Counted from the first letter of the stretch, positions 52,614-62,966 are shown. The stretch: 64,000 nt of DNA from Candidatus Neptunochlamydia vexilliferae (GCF_015356785.1 NZ_JAAEJV010000004.1:26723-90722), one strand, 5' to 3'. Notes: generated by a model from the letters alone, not told the origin. Numbers and translations: made by a program.

Positions 52614-53471
52614 ATGAAAAAAGCATTCAAGATTACCTTTGCGGTTTTATTTATCATTGTTTCTATAGGGCTTCTTGCCCTTTACATCAGCAACCACGAT
52701 GTGGCTGTTTTGAGTCCTAAGGGGATGGTTGGAAAAAAAGAGCGGGAACTGATTATTACTTCAGCTTCCTTGATGCTTGCGGTTGTGATCCCTGTCTTAA
52801 TTTTGGCAGGTGTATTTGCTTGGAGATATCGCGCAAGCCGCCCTAAGGGAAAGCATGCTCCCAATTGGGAGCATAACAATATTGCAGAGCTTTGCTGGTG
52901 GGGAGTCCCCATTGTAATTGTAACCATTTTGTCGGTGATCATTTGGAAAACCAGCCACGAGCTCAACCCTTCCAACCCGATTGATACAGGAAAAAAAACT
53001 CTGAAGATTCAGGTGGTAGCTCTCAACTGGAAATGGCTCTTTATCTATCCAGAGCAGGGGATTGCAACGGTTAACTTTGTCCAGTTTCCTGAAAAAACTC
53101 CCATCGCTTTTGAGATTACTGCCGATGCGCCAATGAACTCTTTTTGGATTCCTCAGCTCGGGGGGCAAATCTATGCGATGCCAGCAGTTCGGACCGAGCT
53201 CCACCTCATTGCCGACGAAGAAGGGGAGTTTATGGGGCGCTCTTCAAATATCAGTGGTAAAGGGTTTGCGGGGATGGTTTTCATGGCAAAGTCGAGCTCG
53301 GAAGGGGAGTTTTATCAGTGGGTCCAGTCAGTCAAGCAGTCCAACCACTCCCTTGGCATTTCTCAGTATGAGGGGCTTGTCAAGCCGAGTGAATATGACC
53401 CTCCAGCATTTTATATGCTGACCGATCAAAACCTTTTCGATTACATCTTAGAAAAATATCAGGCTAGGTAA
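52614..53471 (+). CDS. cyoA: Cytochrome bo3 ubiquinol oxidase subunit II
   Basis: 285 aa with two N-terminal membrane helices and a periplasmic cupredoxin-like domain. The CuA ligand set of cytochrome c oxidases is absent, and the segment [20 protein letters not shown] is characteristic of CyoA, so the electron donor is quinol. First gene of cyoABCDE. ATG 52614 follows an AT-rich leader. Confidence 0.92.
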   Translation: MKKAFKITFAVLFIIVSIGLLALYISNHDVAVLSPKGMVGKKERELIITSASLMLAVVIPVLILAGVFAWRYRASRPKGKHAPNWEHNNIAELCWWGVPIVIVTILSVIIWKTSHELNPSNPIDTGKKTLKIQVVALNWKWLFIYPEQGIATVNFVQFPEKTPIAFEITADAPMNSFWIPQLGGQIYAMPAVRTELHLIADEEGEFMGRSSNISGKGFAGMVFMAKSSSEGEFYQWVQSVKQSNHSLGISQYEGLVKPSEYDPPAFYMLTDQNLFDYILEKYQAR

Positions 53472-53472
53472 T

Positions 53473-55425
53473 ATGCTAGGAAGACTTACACAGGAAGCGC
53501 TTAAACACGACTGGATCGAATATGCCGCAGGGGCGTCAATGTTTTTGGGTGCGATTCTTGTTTTAGCACTCATCACCTACTATAAAAAATGGACCTGGCT
53601 GTGGAAAGAGTGGCTAACCTCGGTTGACCATAAGAAGATCGGGATCATGTATATTGTGGTCTCTGCCATTATGCTCCTAAAGGGGCTGATCGATGCCGTC
53701 ATGATGCGGGCGCAGCAGGCCATTGCCACAGGCGACTCGATGGGTTATTTAGGGGCAGAGCACTTTCAGCAGATCTTTACCGCCCATGGGGTGACCATGA
53801 TTTTCTTCGTGGGGATGGGGGTAGTATTTGGCATCATCAACCTGGTCCTTCCGATGCAAATCGGGGCCCGTGATGTTGCCTTTCCCTTCCTAAACTCTCT
53901 CAGCTTTTGGCTCTTTACCGCAGGAGGACTCTATATCCTCATCTCTTTGGTGATTGGCGTTTTTGCTGGGACAGGATGGACCGCCTATCCCCCCCTTTCA
54001 GGGCTTAAATATAACCCGGGTGTTGGGGTTGATTATTGGCTCTGGAGTATTCAGATCTCGGGGGTGGGGAGTATGCTCTCTGGGATCAATTTCCTTGTGA
54101 CGACTTTAAAGATGCGTTGCCCCGGCATGACTTTAAAGAGAATGCCCGTTTTTGTCTGGAGCACTCTTGTGATGATGACCCTTGTCATCTTTGCCTTTCC
54201 CATTTTGACGGCAACGATTGGAATGCTCTCAACTGACCGGTTACTCGATACCAAACTCTTTACTGCAGGGTTTGGGGGCAGTCCGATGATGTATATCAAC
54301 CTCATTTGGGCATGGGGGCATCCCGAGGTTTATATTTTGGTCTTGCCTGCCTTTGGAATTTTTTCTGAAATCGTCCCTGTCTTTTCTCATAAACGGCTGT
54401 TTGGTTATATGTCGATGGTTTGGGCGTTGGGAGCGATCACCTTCCTCTCCTTTATCGTATGGCTCCACCACTTCTTTACGATGGGGGCGGGAGCGAATGT
54501 TAACGCCTTCTTTGGGATCATGACGATTATTATTGCGATTCCCACAGGGGTGAAGGTTTTTAACTGGCTCTTTACGATGTATCGAGGGCGGGTTCAGTTT
54601 TCAACCCCGATGCTGTGGTTCATGGGCTTTATTGTTGTCTTTGTAACGGGAGGAATGACGGGAGTGATGCTTGCCATTCCTGGGATCGACTTTCAAGCTC
54701 ATAATAGCCTCTTTTTGATTGCCCATTTCCACTCGGTGATTATTGGAGGGGTGGTCTTTGCTTTTTTTGCGGGCTATACCTATTGGTTCCCCAAATTTAT
54801 CGGGTTTAAGCTCAACGAAAAGCTGGGAAGGTATGCCTTTTGGTGCTGGCTCATCGGGTTTTTAGTGGCTTTTATGCCTCTTTACCTTTTGGGTTTTATG
54901 GGAGCGACCCGTCGGATGAACTACTATCCCGCTGAAACGGGTTGGCAGCCTCTCTTTATTGTGGCAGCTCTTGGGGCCCTTTTGATCGCGGTCGGAGTAT
55001 TTTTTCAGGTGCTTCAGCTTTATGTCAGCATTAAAAAGCGGGAGGAATATAAAAAGGGGGCAAAAGATCCCTGGAATGGACGGAATTTGGAGTGGTCAAC
55101 GAGCTCACCTCCCCCATTCTACAACTACGCGATTACCCCTGAAGTGGAAACAAGAGATTCCTTCTGGGAGGCTAAGCATGGAGGAAAGCCCCTCGTGAAA
55201 GGGGAGTATCAAGAGATTCACATGCCAAAAAACACCGCCATAGGATTTTTAATTGGAGCGATTAGCTGCGTTTTAGGGTTTGCCCTTGTTTGGCATATGT
55301 TTGCGATCGCTGCGGTCTGCGCTTTGGGAATTCTTGGGTGTTTGATTGTCCGCCTCTTTGAAAAGCATACCGACTATTATGTCACTGTTGATGAGATCAA
55401 GAAGATAGAAGGAGGGGCCTCATGA
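53473..55425 (+). CDS. cyoB: Cytochrome bo3 ubiquinol oxidase subunit I
   Basis: 650-aa proton-pumping heme-copper oxidase core. The CuB/Tyr motif is [17 protein letters not shown], the paired His [10 protein letters not shown], and the heme ligands are in [13 protein letters not shown]. About 15 membrane helices. An N-terminal extra helix and C-terminal domain are as in CyoB. Stop overlaps the cyoC start (ATGA). Confidence 0.95.
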   Translation: MLGRLTQEALKHDWIEYAAGASMFLGAILVLALITYYKKWTWLWKEWLTSVDHKKIGIMYIVVSAIMLLKGLIDAVMMRAQQAIATGDSMGYLGAEHFQQIFTAHGVTMIFFVGMGVVFGIINLVLPMQIGARDVAFPFLNSLSFWLFTAGGLYILISLVIGVFAGTGWTAYPPLSGLKYNPGVGVDYWLWSIQISGVGSMLSGINFLVTTLKMRCPGMTLKRMPVFVWSTLVMMTLVIFAFPILTATIGMLSTDRLLDTKLFTAGFGGSPMMYINLIWAWGHPEVYILVLPAFGIFSEIVPVFSHKRLFGYMSMVWALGAITFLSFIVWLHHFFTMGAGANVNAFFGIMTIIIAIPTGVKVFNWLFTMYRGRVQFSTPMLWFMGFIVVFVTGGMTGVMLAIPGIDFQAHNSLFLIAHFHSVIIGGVVFAFFAGYTYWFPKFIGFKLNEKLGRYAFWCWLIGFLVAFMPLYLLGFMGATRRMNYYPAETGWQPLFIVAALGALLIAVGVFFQVLQLYVSIKKREEYKKGAKDPWNGRNLEWSTSSPPPFYNYAITPEVETRDSFWEAKHGGKPLVKGEYQEIHMPKNTAIGFLIGAISCVLGFALVWHMFAIAAVCALGILGCLIVRLFEKHTDYYVTVDEIKKIEGGAS

Positions 55426-56006
55426 GTCAGTATCCCGATACCCACCATGATGTTTATTCAAAAACCACCTTCGGTTTTTGGCTATATATCGTCACAGATT
55501 TCATGCTCTTTGCGACCCTTTTTGCCGCCTATGCTGTCCTCCGGAATAACACCTTTGGCGGACCGACCGCTCGAGAGCTTTTTGACCTTGACTTTACCCT
55601 TATCCAAACCTTTGTTCTCTTAACGGCCACCCTTACCGTGGGCTTGGGTGGGGCTTTTGCCCACCGGAGAAACAAGTGGGGAGCGATTAGTTTCTTTACC
55701 CTCACCTTCCTTCTTGGGCTTATCTTTTTAGGGATGCAGGAGAGTGACTTTTCCCGCCTCATTCAGTCGGGGAATGGGTGGGAGCGGAATGCCTTTTTAT
55801 CGGCCTACTTTTCAGTTGTTGGGATTTTTTGGCTCCATATCATCTTTGCCCTTCTTTGGACGATTCTTCTGTTGATCCCTCTTTTTTGCCAAGGGGTGAG
55901 CCCTGCTTCGATCCGTCGACTGACCTGTTTGCGGATGTTCTGGCAGTTTTTAAATATGGTATGGGTCTTTATTTTCGCTATAGTGTATCTAATAGGAGTG
56001 TCATAG
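55422..56006 (+). CDS. cyoC: Cytochrome bo3 ubiquinol oxidase subunit III
   Basis: 194 aa, five membrane helices ([40 protein letters not shown]), as in CyoC. Stabilises subunit I. Confidence 0.93.
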   Translation: MSQYPDTHHDVYSKTTFGFWLYIVTDFMLFATLFAAYAVLRNNTFGGPTARELFDLDFTLIQTFVLLTATLTVGLGGAFAHRRNKWGAISFFTLTFLLGLIFLGMQESDFSRLIQSGNGWERNAFLSAYFSVVGIFWLHIIFALLWTILLLIPLFCQGVSPASIRRLTCLRMFWQFLNMVWVFIFAIVYLIGVS

Positions 56007-56007
56007 T

Positions 56008-56328
56008 ATGATTGATGCGCATCACGGATGGAATGTTAGTTTTAAGCCCGTCATTTTAGGGTTTATTTTCTCTGCTATCCTTACCTTTGCAGCTTACCGA
56101 ACAGCTGCCCACTACCACCTCAGTCATATGACCCTTGACTTTACTTTGATTGGACTCGCTGTTTTCCAAGTCATTCTTCAAATGGTATTTTATTTTCACA
56201 TTGGATTGGAATCGAGGCCTCGCTGGAACCTGATGATGTTCCTCTTTATGACCCTTCTTATTGTTGTCCTCGTTGGAGGGTCGATGTGGATTATGTACAA
56301 CCTAAAATATAACGTGGCACCTACCTGA
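56008..56328 (+). CDS. cyoD: Cytochrome bo3 ubiquinol oxidase subunit IV
   Basis: 106 aa, three helices (VILGFIFSAILTFAAYRTAA; FQVILQMVFYFHIGLES), typical CyoD. Follows cyoC by 1 bp. Confidence 0.92.
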   Translation: MIDAHHGWNVSFKPVILGFIFSAILTFAAYRTAAHYHLSHMTLDFTLIGLAVFQVILQMVFYFHIGLESRPRWNLMMFLFMTLLIVVLVGGSMWIMYNLKYNVAPT

Positions 56329-56329
56329 T

Positions 56330-57217
56330 ATGAGTATAGAAACAAACATTGCATTAACCCGCCCATTTTCAGTGAAGCATTATGTGATGCTCATGAAGCC
56401 GGGCATCATCATGGGAAATATTGTTACCGCGGCTGGCGGGTTTGCCCTTGCATCAAAAGGACAGGTCAACCCCTCCCTTTTTTTTGCAATGCTATGCGGC
56501 CTAGCCCTTGTCATTGGCTCGGCGTGCGTCTTTAATAACTACATCGATCGGGAGCTTGATCGGAAGATGGTCCGCACAAGAAACCGCCCTCTAGCAAAAG
56601 GGCTTGTTTCAGTGCAAAGCGCCCTTATCTTTGGAACGATCGTAGGTCTTTTAGGGACCCTTACCCTAGCTTTAGGAACCAACCTTCTGACCACTGCAAT
56701 TGCCCTTTTTGGTGTGTTTGCCTATGTCGCTCTCTATACCTTATCAAAGTACCGGACCCATTATGGGACCCTCATTGGAAGCATTGCAGGAGCGATTCCC
56801 CCTGTTGTGGGTTACTGCGCGGTGACAGGGCGGCTTGACCTAGGAGCGCTCATTTGGTTTGTGATGATTGTCTGTTGGCAGGTGCCCCACTTTTTCGCCA
56901 TTGCGGTCTACCGTCTTAAAGATTATGCCGATGGGGGGATTCCGACCTTTCCCATCGTAAAAGGGATGAGGGCCACTAAGATCCACATGACCCTGTATAC
57001 CGCTGCCTTTGTGATGGCTGCTTCGATGCTCACCCTCTGTGGCTACACAGGGGCTTTCTACCTGACCTTAGTCCTCCTTTTAGGGGGAGGGTGGCTCGTC
57101 CTTGCTTTCAAAGGGTTTAAGTGCTCAAGCGATCATCGCTGGGCGCGTAAGATGTTCATCTTCTCGCTCGTCATTGTCATGGCGCTTTGCACCGCCATTC
57201 CTTTTTCAATCGCCTAG
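56330..57217 (+). CDS. cyoE: Protoheme IX farnesyltransferase (heme O synthase)
   Basis: 295-aa membrane prenyltransferase that makes heme O for the oxidase. The Asp-rich motif NNYIDRELDRKM followed by RTRNRPL is complete. Nine predicted helices. Last gene of the operon, ending over the 3' end of a decayed gene on the other strand. Confidence 0.95.
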   Translation: MSIETNIALTRPFSVKHYVMLMKPGIIMGNIVTAAGGFALASKGQVNPSLFFAMLCGLALVIGSACVFNNYIDRELDRKMVRTRNRPLAKGLVSVQSALIFGTIVGLLGTLTLALGTNLLTTAIALFGVFAYVALYTLSKYRTHYGTLIGSIAGAIPPVVGYCAVTGRLDLGALIWFVMIVCWQVPHFFAIAVYRLKDYADGGIPTFPIVKGMRATKIHMTLYTAAFVMAASMLTLCGYTGAFYLTLVLLLGGGWLVLAFKGFKCSSDHRWARKMFIFSLVIVMALCTAIPFSIA

Positions 57218-57378
57218 GCCCAGTTGAGTCTTGTCTGATCGATCCCGAGGGGGAGCTCTTCAGTTGGCTTAGCGGCTGTAAAGACGTTATAGGCCTCCTC
57301 ATGGAGGGCTGTCACCTCATCATAGAAGGTGAGGATGAGAGAGCCTCCATTTTCGTGGAGGGTTTTAATCTCTCCGGG
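57214..57378 (-). pseudogene. C-terminal gene remnant
   Basis: On the minus strand an open frame reads GEIKTLHENGGSLILTFYDE, then VTALHEEAYNVFTAAKPTEE and ends RLNWA before TAG at 57216-57214. It has good coding character but no start, and an in-frame TGA just upstream. It looks like the tail of a gene lost by deletion. Family not recognised. Confidence 0.4.
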
Positions 57379-57432
57379 TCATATTCCCCGCAGCTTGCTG
57401 CGAAGATGTGTTAAGCGGGTCGTCCCGAAGGG

Positions 57433-57482
57433 AAAATTTCCGTAATGCTCCGTATCTTGCTACGGAGCATTACGGAAATTTT
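57433..57482. repeat. Perfect 22-bp-arm inverted repeat
   Basis: AAAATTTCCGTAATGCTCCGTA at 57433-57454 is exactly complementary to 57461-57482 across the loop TCTTGC. A smaller stem GCAGC-TTGC-TGCG lies at about 57392-57405. The T4 at the 3' end gives weak terminator character for cyoE in both directions. A REP-like element is the alternative. The remaining bases up to 57696 show nothing else. Confidence 0.7.
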
Positions 57483-57696
57483 AGGACCTCGCTTTTACTT
57501 GTAGATGGTATCTCTCATCCCTAAAAGAAAGTCAATCAGAATTTGGTTGTATCTTTAATCATCTAGTTGTGGTAGACTCTACTCAACCCCCGCTTGCTAC
57601 TCTTATTTTTAGGCAAGTAATTAGCCTGAAAAAGACGAACATCCCTTCAGGTATTCCTAAGTGAAGGTCAGGGATTAAGTAAAATTTAGGTTATAG

Positions 57697-58935
57697 ATGA
57701 CTACTTTTGAAGAATTAGATTTACACCCAAAGATCCTTGAAGCCCTTAATCAGGCGGGATACACCAAACCAACTGAGATTCAAGAAAAAGCGATCCCTGA
57801 AATCGTGAAAGGATCTGATGTCCGTGCATCGGCACAAACGGGAACGGGGAAGACTGCAGCCTTCTTGCTTCCCACCCTCAATCGCTTGAGCATTCCCTCT
57901 CAAAAGGAGGGAAAAGGGCCTCGCATTCTGATCCTCGTTCCAACACGGGAACTTGCGATGCAAATTACAACGCAAGCGCAGAAGTATAGTAAATATTTAG
58001 AGCGCGTCAAAACGGTCTGTGTTGTGGGGGGCGTTCCCTACCCGGCCCAAGTTCGTAAGCTTTCTCGCCCTTATGACATTCTCGTGGCAACCCCGGGGCG
58101 GCTTATCGACTTTATCAATCAAGGAAAAATCGATTTTTCTCGTCTTGAGACGCTTGTCCTTGATGAGGCGGATCGGATGCTTGATATGGGATTTATCGGA
58201 CCCATTAAAGAAATTGCTGCAAAGACACCTGCATCGCGGCAAACCCTCTTTTTCTCTGCGACGATGCAGGGGAGTGTTGTCAAATTATCGAAGGCCCTTT
58301 TGAAAAATCCTGTCGAGATCATCACCCATAAAGAGCATGCCAAACATGATCATATCGAGCAGCGGCTCCATTATGTCGATGATCTCCATCACAAAAACCG
58401 CCTTCTCGACCACATTTTAAATCAACACGATGTTGACTTTGCCATTGTCTTTACTTCGACCAAAAGGCATGCCAACCAGTTGGTGATGGACCTCAAGGAT
58501 AAAGAGCACCAGGTAGCAGCTCTCCATGGAGATATGAACCAGAGGCAGCGGACACGGACGCTCAAGCAGCTCCGCAACGGAAAGGTTCGGGTCTTGGTTG
58601 CCACCGACGTGGCTTCTCGAGGAATCGATGTCCAGTCAATCACCCATGTGATCAACTTTGACCTTCCCGAGAATGCTGAAGACTATGTCCACCGTATCGG
58701 GAGAACCGGCCGCGCTGGAGCTAAAGGGACAGCCCTTTCTTTTGCGGCGGGACGGGATGCTTTTATGGTGAACAAGATCCAAGCATTTACAGGTCAAGAC
58801 ATTGAAGTCAAAGAGATTAAGGGGTTCGAGCCTCAGAAAACCCCCAAAAAGACTTCTAAGCGGCCCAGAGACCCTAAGCGGAGTTTTAAGCCTAAGATGC
58901 AGGGACGCCCGAAAAGGAGGCGAAGATCTAGGTAG
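57697..58935 (+). CDS. DEAD-box RNA helicase, RhlE-like
   Basis: 412 aa with Q motif (PTEIQEKAIP), motif I ASAQTGTGKTAAFLLP, motif Ia VPTRELAMQ, motif II VLDEADRMLDMGF, motif III FFSATM and motif VI HRIGRTGRAG. The C-terminal tail is short and very basic (KKTSKRPRDPKRSFKPK), suited to RNA binding. Roles in ribosome assembly or RNA decay are typical of the family. ATG 57697 lacks a clear Shine-Dalgarno. Confidence 0.92.
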   Translation: MTTFEELDLHPKILEALNQAGYTKPTEIQEKAIPEIVKGSDVRASAQTGTGKTAAFLLPTLNRLSIPSQKEGKGPRILILVPTRELAMQITTQAQKYSKYLERVKTVCVVGGVPYPAQVRKLSRPYDILVATPGRLIDFINQGKIDFSRLETLVLDEADRMLDMGFIGPIKEIAAKTPASRQTLFFSATMQGSVVKLSKALLKNPVEIITHKEHAKHDHIEQRLHYVDDLHHKNRLLDHILNQHDVDFAIVFTSTKRHANQLVMDLKDKEHQVAALHGDMNQRQRTRTLKQLRNGKVRVLVATDVASRGIDVQSITHVINFDLPENAEDYVHRIGRTGRAGAKGTALSFAAGRDAFMVNKIQAFTGQDIEVKEIKGFEPQKTPKKTSKRPRDPKRSFKPKMQGRPKRRRRSR

Positions 58936-58991
58936 CAGGAAATTTCTTTACTCCATTCTACTTGCTTATGTAAAATAGGTGAATCACTGAA

Positions 58992-60350
58992 ATGTTTAAC
59001 ATGATTGAGACGCTTTCTAACTTTTTCTATGTGGATCGTTTAGCCCTTCTCCTGATGGGGCTTATCGGTTTTCTAGGTCTTTGTATCGCCTACTTTGCCT
59101 CTAAATACCTAAAAGGAGATACCCTTTATAACCGGTTTTTCGTCCTTTTGGCCTGCCTCATCACTTCTCTTACGACCCTTGTGATCGCAGATCACCTGGC
59201 TCTTTTTGCAGCAGCTTGGGGGCTTTCCAATTTTCTGTTGGTGAAAATGATGATTCACAAGGGGAGTTGGGCGGCTGCCCGCGCCTCTGGAAGGCTCGCC
59301 TGGAAAAACTTTTTAATGGGCTGTGGAGCGATGGTTGCCGCATTTATTTGGATTTACACCTTAACAGGGGAAACCTCCATTCAGCAAGTGATCAAAACCT
59401 CTTTGCCCCTGGCTTCTCGAACCGGCATTCTGACCCTTTTAGCCATGACTGCTTTATCTCAATCGGCTATTTGGCCCTTCCATAAGTGGCTGATAAGCTC
59501 CTTAAACTCTCCCACTCCTGTCTCTGCAATGATGCATGCAGGTCTTGTCAATGGAGGCGGGTTTCTTTTGGCCCGTTTTGCCCCGCTTTATTTGGGGGAC
59601 TCAATGGTCCTTACAGCGATATTCGCATTAGGAATGCTCACCGCTATTGGGGGAACCCTTTGGAAGCTCGTACAAAGCGATGTGAAGCGTCAACTGGCTT
59701 GCTCAACGATTGGGCAGATGGGTTTTATGATGGTCCAGTGTGGCCTCGGCCTCTTCCCCGCAGCCATTGTCCACCTTTGTTACCATGGAGTGTTCAAAGC
59801 CTACCTCTTTTTAGCCTCAGGAGGTGCTGCTCAAGAAAAACGGTTTGATTTGAAACGGGTGTTTCATCTCCCTTCCATCCTAATCGCTCTTGGGTGTGGC
59901 TGTTTAGGAGCTGCGACCTTTTCATGGGTCAATCATTTCGAATGGATTCCAAAAGATACCACACTCTTTCTTGTCGTGATTGGGTTTATTGTGAGCTGTC
60001 AGGGGGCTCTTGCGCTTTTAGGGAATCAACCTTTTAAAAAGCTCCCCTTAGCTCTTTGTGCATCCCCTGCTTTGGGACTCATTTATGGGGTAAGCGTCTA
60101 TGGAGTCAAACTCTTTCTAAACGGGGAACTTTTTACCGCTCCTACCCCTTTGCATGCTCTCCATCTGATCGCTTTAATGCTACTCCTTTCCAGCTGGCTG
60201 ATCCACCTGTTTAAACTCCCACTCAAGCGATGGGTAAAACAAGAGTGGTTGCTTAAGGGGTATGTCTCTCTACTCAATCAATCACAACCCGATCAAGCTA
60301 CCATCACCTCATTTAAGAAAGGGTATACCTACAAGGCAGGGAAATCGTGA
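58992..60350 (+). CDS. dabB: DabB-like membrane subunit of inorganic carbon transporter
   Basis: 452-aa membrane protein of the NADH-quinone oxidoreductase subunit 5/Mrp antiporter family, about 12-13 helices. Typical segments are SQSAIWPFHKWLISSLNSPT and VSAMMHAGLVNGGGFLLARF, with Lys and His in the proton path. Followed directly by a DabA gene with a GTGA overlap, it is the DabB partner rather than a complex I subunit. It probably couples cation or proton influx to CO2 hydration in DabA. Confidence 0.88.
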   Translation: MFNMIETLSNFFYVDRLALLLMGLIGFLGLCIAYFASKYLKGDTLYNRFFVLLACLITSLTTLVIADHLALFAAAWGLSNFLLVKMMIHKGSWAAARASGRLAWKNFLMGCGAMVAAFIWIYTLTGETSIQQVIKTSLPLASRTGILTLLAMTALSQSAIWPFHKWLISSLNSPTPVSAMMHAGLVNGGGFLLARFAPLYLGDSMVLTAIFALGMLTAIGGTLWKLVQSDVKRQLACSTIGQMGFMMVQCGLGLFPAAIVHLCYHGVFKAYLFLASGGAAQEKRFDLKRVFHLPSILIALGCGCLGAATFSWVNHFEWIPKDTTLFLVVIGFIVSCQGALALLGNQPFKKLPLALCASPALGLIYGVSVYGVKLFLNGELFTAPTPLHALHLIALMLLLSSWLIHLFKLPLKRWVKQEWLLKGYVSLLNQSQPDQATITSFKKGYTYKAGKS

Positions 60351-62572
60351 CAGCGATAGCTAAAGAAAAGAGTCAGAAAATGAAGCCGAAGCCCCCCTTT
60401 TCCATTGAAAAGGGAGTCAAAGAGAGTTGGAAAACCATTGCCCCTTTATGGCCTCTGAGTAGTATCATCGCTGTCAATCCTCTTCAAGGATTTGAGGAGA
60501 TGACGATTGAACAGGCTTTGGTTGAGGGGAGAATTTTCTTTCAGCAGACGGAGCTCCCTTCTCGAATAGAGGGGGTCAATCGAGAGACGATTAAGTGGCT
60601 GCAACCCTTCTTTGATGAGGGGCAGGCAACATTTCCAATGCCGCTTAGAGAAAAAGGGCTTTATACCGCTTGGAAAACCCTTGCCCGCTACGACAAAAAG
60701 CTGCATGGGGGACATTCAGAGAATAAGCAATGGATAGGGGACTTGCCCGACCATCCTTTAGATGCCATTACTGCAGGGTTATCTCGGCTAGGAATTTCAG
60801 AAAAAGAAACCACACTTTTCCTCACCCTCCTTCTCACAACCCTTTCTGGTTGGGCTGCTTATGTAAAATACCTAACCGATTGGAAGCAAGGGAAACCCTC
60901 CTATCCCATTTCTCAGCTCGATTATCTCGCTGTGAGGGTGATCATCACCGCTCTTAAGTGGCCTGAGGCCTCAAGGCTTCTCGATTGGCACCGTTCGGTC
61001 AGAGCGCGAGAAGAAAAGCATGCCTCCTTGCTCCTTCCTACAAAAGAAGAAGAAAGGTATCACCAGGGGATCTTGGATCAGCTGGAGCGCCAATTCACCA
61101 GCCAAGAAAGAAAAGGGGCTAACGCGTACGTTAAGACGACGGCACAACTGGTTTTTTGTATCGATGTCCGCTCGGAACCTTTCCGAAGAGCTTTAGAGCA
61201 GGTCGGTCCGTATGAAACGCTTGGGTTTGCCGGCTTTTTTGGTGTCCCTGTTGCAATCGAGGATAAGCTGACTGGCGAATCGTATCCCTCCTGTCCTGTG
61301 CTGCTCGCTCCTAAGCATGTCGTAGAAGTGGAAGCAAAGGATCCCCAAAAAAGAAAAACCTCCTATGAAAGAGGGGCTACCATTAAGAGGTTTTATCAGA
61401 CCTTAAAATATACCTTTTCCGCTCCTTTTGGCCTTGTTGAGCTTCTCGGATTGGGGAGTGGGGTCTGGATGGGAATCAGAAACTTTTTTCCCCATTTGAG
61501 CCATCCATTCAAAAAAAGTGCTCCTCCTTTGCACCCTAAGATAGCCATCTCATTTGCTGAAAAGGTGAGTTATGGAGAAGGGGCGCTCCGGATGATGGGG
61601 CTGACCGAAGACTTTGCTCCCCTTGTGGTCTTCTGTGGCCATGGAGGGACGACACAAAACAATGCCTATGCTTCAGCGCTTGACTGTGGAGCTTGCGCCG
61701 GGAGACATGGGGGAGCCAATGCCCAGGTTCTTGCCGAAATCCTCAATGACCAAAAGGTGCGGAAAGAGCTTGAGGCTAAAGGGATCAAAATTCCCGACTC
61801 CACCCTATTTTTAGGAGCCGCCCACAATACGACAACCGATGCATGTACCCTATATGGGACTGAGGGGCTTGATCCCAAGAAAAAAGAAGAAGTCGAGGCG
61901 CTTAAAAAAGATCTCGAAGAGGCGCGTCACATCAATAATCAGGTCCGTGTTGCTAGGCTGGGCCTTTCTCTAGACCTTGAAGCAGCAACAGCTCATACAA
62001 AGAAGCGGAGTGGCGATTGGTCTCAGGTCCGTCCCGAATGGGGGCTGGCAAAAAATGGGGCCTTTATCGTCGGTCCGCGTGACTTAACAAAAGATTTAGA
62101 CTTAGAAGGGCGGGCATTTCTCCATTCGTATGACTACCAAAAAGATGGGGGTGCCCAAGCTCTGACAACGATTTTAACCGCTCCCATGGTTGTTGCTCAG
62201 TGGATCAATACGCAGTATCTATTTTCAATGCTTGATAACGTTGCCTATGGGGGAGGGAGCAAGGTGACGAAAAATATTACGGGAAAGATGGGGATTATGC
62301 AGGGGAATGCAAGTGATCTTATGCAAGGGCTCCCCCTTCAGTCGGTCTATAAAAGTGACTGTGAGTCTTACCATGACCCTTTCCGCCTCATGACGGTAGT
62401 GTATGCTCCAAGGGAAATGTTAAGCGCGGTCATCAAGGAGCAGGAGGTCTTACAAAAGCTCTTTAAGAATGGGTGGGTCAAGCTTGCCTGTATCGATTCA
62501 GAAGAGAGGCGCGCCTACCAGCTGGGAAGGGACCTATCTTGGAGTCCCGCTTCTTCTCTAAATCCTTTGTAG
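60347..62572 (+). CDS. dabA: DabA (DUF2309), probable inorganic carbon transporter subunit
   Basis: 741 aa, beginning with GTG 60347 in the overlap with dabB. The beta-carbonic-anhydrase-like zinc site is complete: C271 and D273 in FCIDVRSEPFRR, H432 in VVFCGHGGTTQNN and C447 in ALDCGACAGRHGG. Spacing (Cys to Asp 2, His to Cys 15) equals that of characterised DabA (C351/D353, H524/C539). DabAB hydrates CO2 vectorially to accumulate bicarbonate in autotrophs and some heterotrophic pathogens. Possible uses here are anaplerotic carboxylation or pH control. Confidence 0.9.
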   Translation: MTAIAKEKSQKMKPKPPFSIEKGVKESWKTIAPLWPLSSIIAVNPLQGFEEMTIEQALVEGRIFFQQTELPSRIEGVNRETIKWLQPFFDEGQATFPMPLREKGLYTAWKTLARYDKKLHGGHSENKQWIGDLPDHPLDAITAGLSRLGISEKETTLFLTLLLTTLSGWAAYVKYLTDWKQGKPSYPISQLDYLAVRVIITALKWPEASRLLDWHRSVRAREEKHASLLLPTKEEERYHQGILDQLERQFTSQERKGANAYVKTTAQLVFCIDVRSEPFRRALEQVGPYETLGFAGFFGVPVAIEDKLTGESYPSCPVLLAPKHVVEVEAKDPQKRKTSYERGATIKRFYQTLKYTFSAPFGLVELLGLGSGVWMGIRNFFPHLSHPFKKSAPPLHPKIAISFAEKVSYGEGALRMMGLTEDFAPLVVFCGHGGTTQNNAYASALDCGACAGRHGGANAQVLAEILNDQKVRKELEAKGIKIPDSTLFLGAAHNTTTDACTLYGTEGLDPKKKEEVEALKKDLEEARHINNQVRVARLGLSLDLEAATAHTKKRSGDWSQVRPEWGLAKNGAFIVGPRDLTKDLDLEGRAFLHSYDYQKDGGAQALTTILTAPMVVAQWINTQYLFSMLDNVAYGGGSKVTKNITGKMGIMQGNASDLMQGLPLQSVYKSDCESYHDPFRLMTVVYAPREMLSAVIKEQEVLQKLFKNGWVKLACIDSEERRAYQLGRDLSWSPASSLNPL

Positions 62573-62609
62573 AACTACTCGCTCATAAATATCTTCTACC
62601 CCGGGGCGA

Positions 62610-62966
62610 CTACTTACTCCGCTTTTCGCCACAACTGGGACAGAAACTCCACCGACGCTCAAGCTCTTCCTTGCACTTTGAGCATCGAGCTAAAGCGGGG
62701 TCATGCCACTTATCATTTTTATGATAGATCACTTGGATGATAATGATAATGACAGGGATCGTTGTCATGATTTGTTTGACAAGGAAAATCAGCGAGCCTT
62801 CTTCGATAGCGGTAAAGGTGAGGGTTCCAAAACCCAGGGCCAGTAGGATGTTATAGGTTAAGGAGATATCCCTAACTTCTTTATGGACATGGATCTTCCA
62901 AATCTGAAACCAGTAACTGACAGATAAGACAACAATGGCGATCCAAGATAAAATATTGAGCAGCAC
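62610..62966 (-). CDS. PQ-loop-type membrane protein with C-terminal zinc ribbon
   Basis: 118 aa with three hydrophobic segments in a PQ-loop/SemiSWEET-like half (SVSYWFQIWKIHVHKEVRDI; SLTYNILLALGFGT) and a C-terminal zinc ribbon with two CxxC pairs (ARCSKCKEEL; SFCPSCGEKRSK). ATG 62966. Sugar or amine transport is possible from the fold, but the ribbon is unusual. Convergent with dabA. Confidence 0.65.
   Translation of the reverse strand: MLLNILSWIAIVVLSVSYWFQIWKIHVHKEVRDISLTYNILLALGFGTLTFTAIEEGSLIFLVKQIMTTIPVIIIIIQVIYHKNDKWHDPALARCSKCKEELERRWSFCPSCGEKRSK

Noticed and set aside
58992..60350. Complex I subunit NuoL or Mrp antiporter
   Set aside because: No other nuo or mrp genes are present and the next, overlapping gene is a clear DabA.
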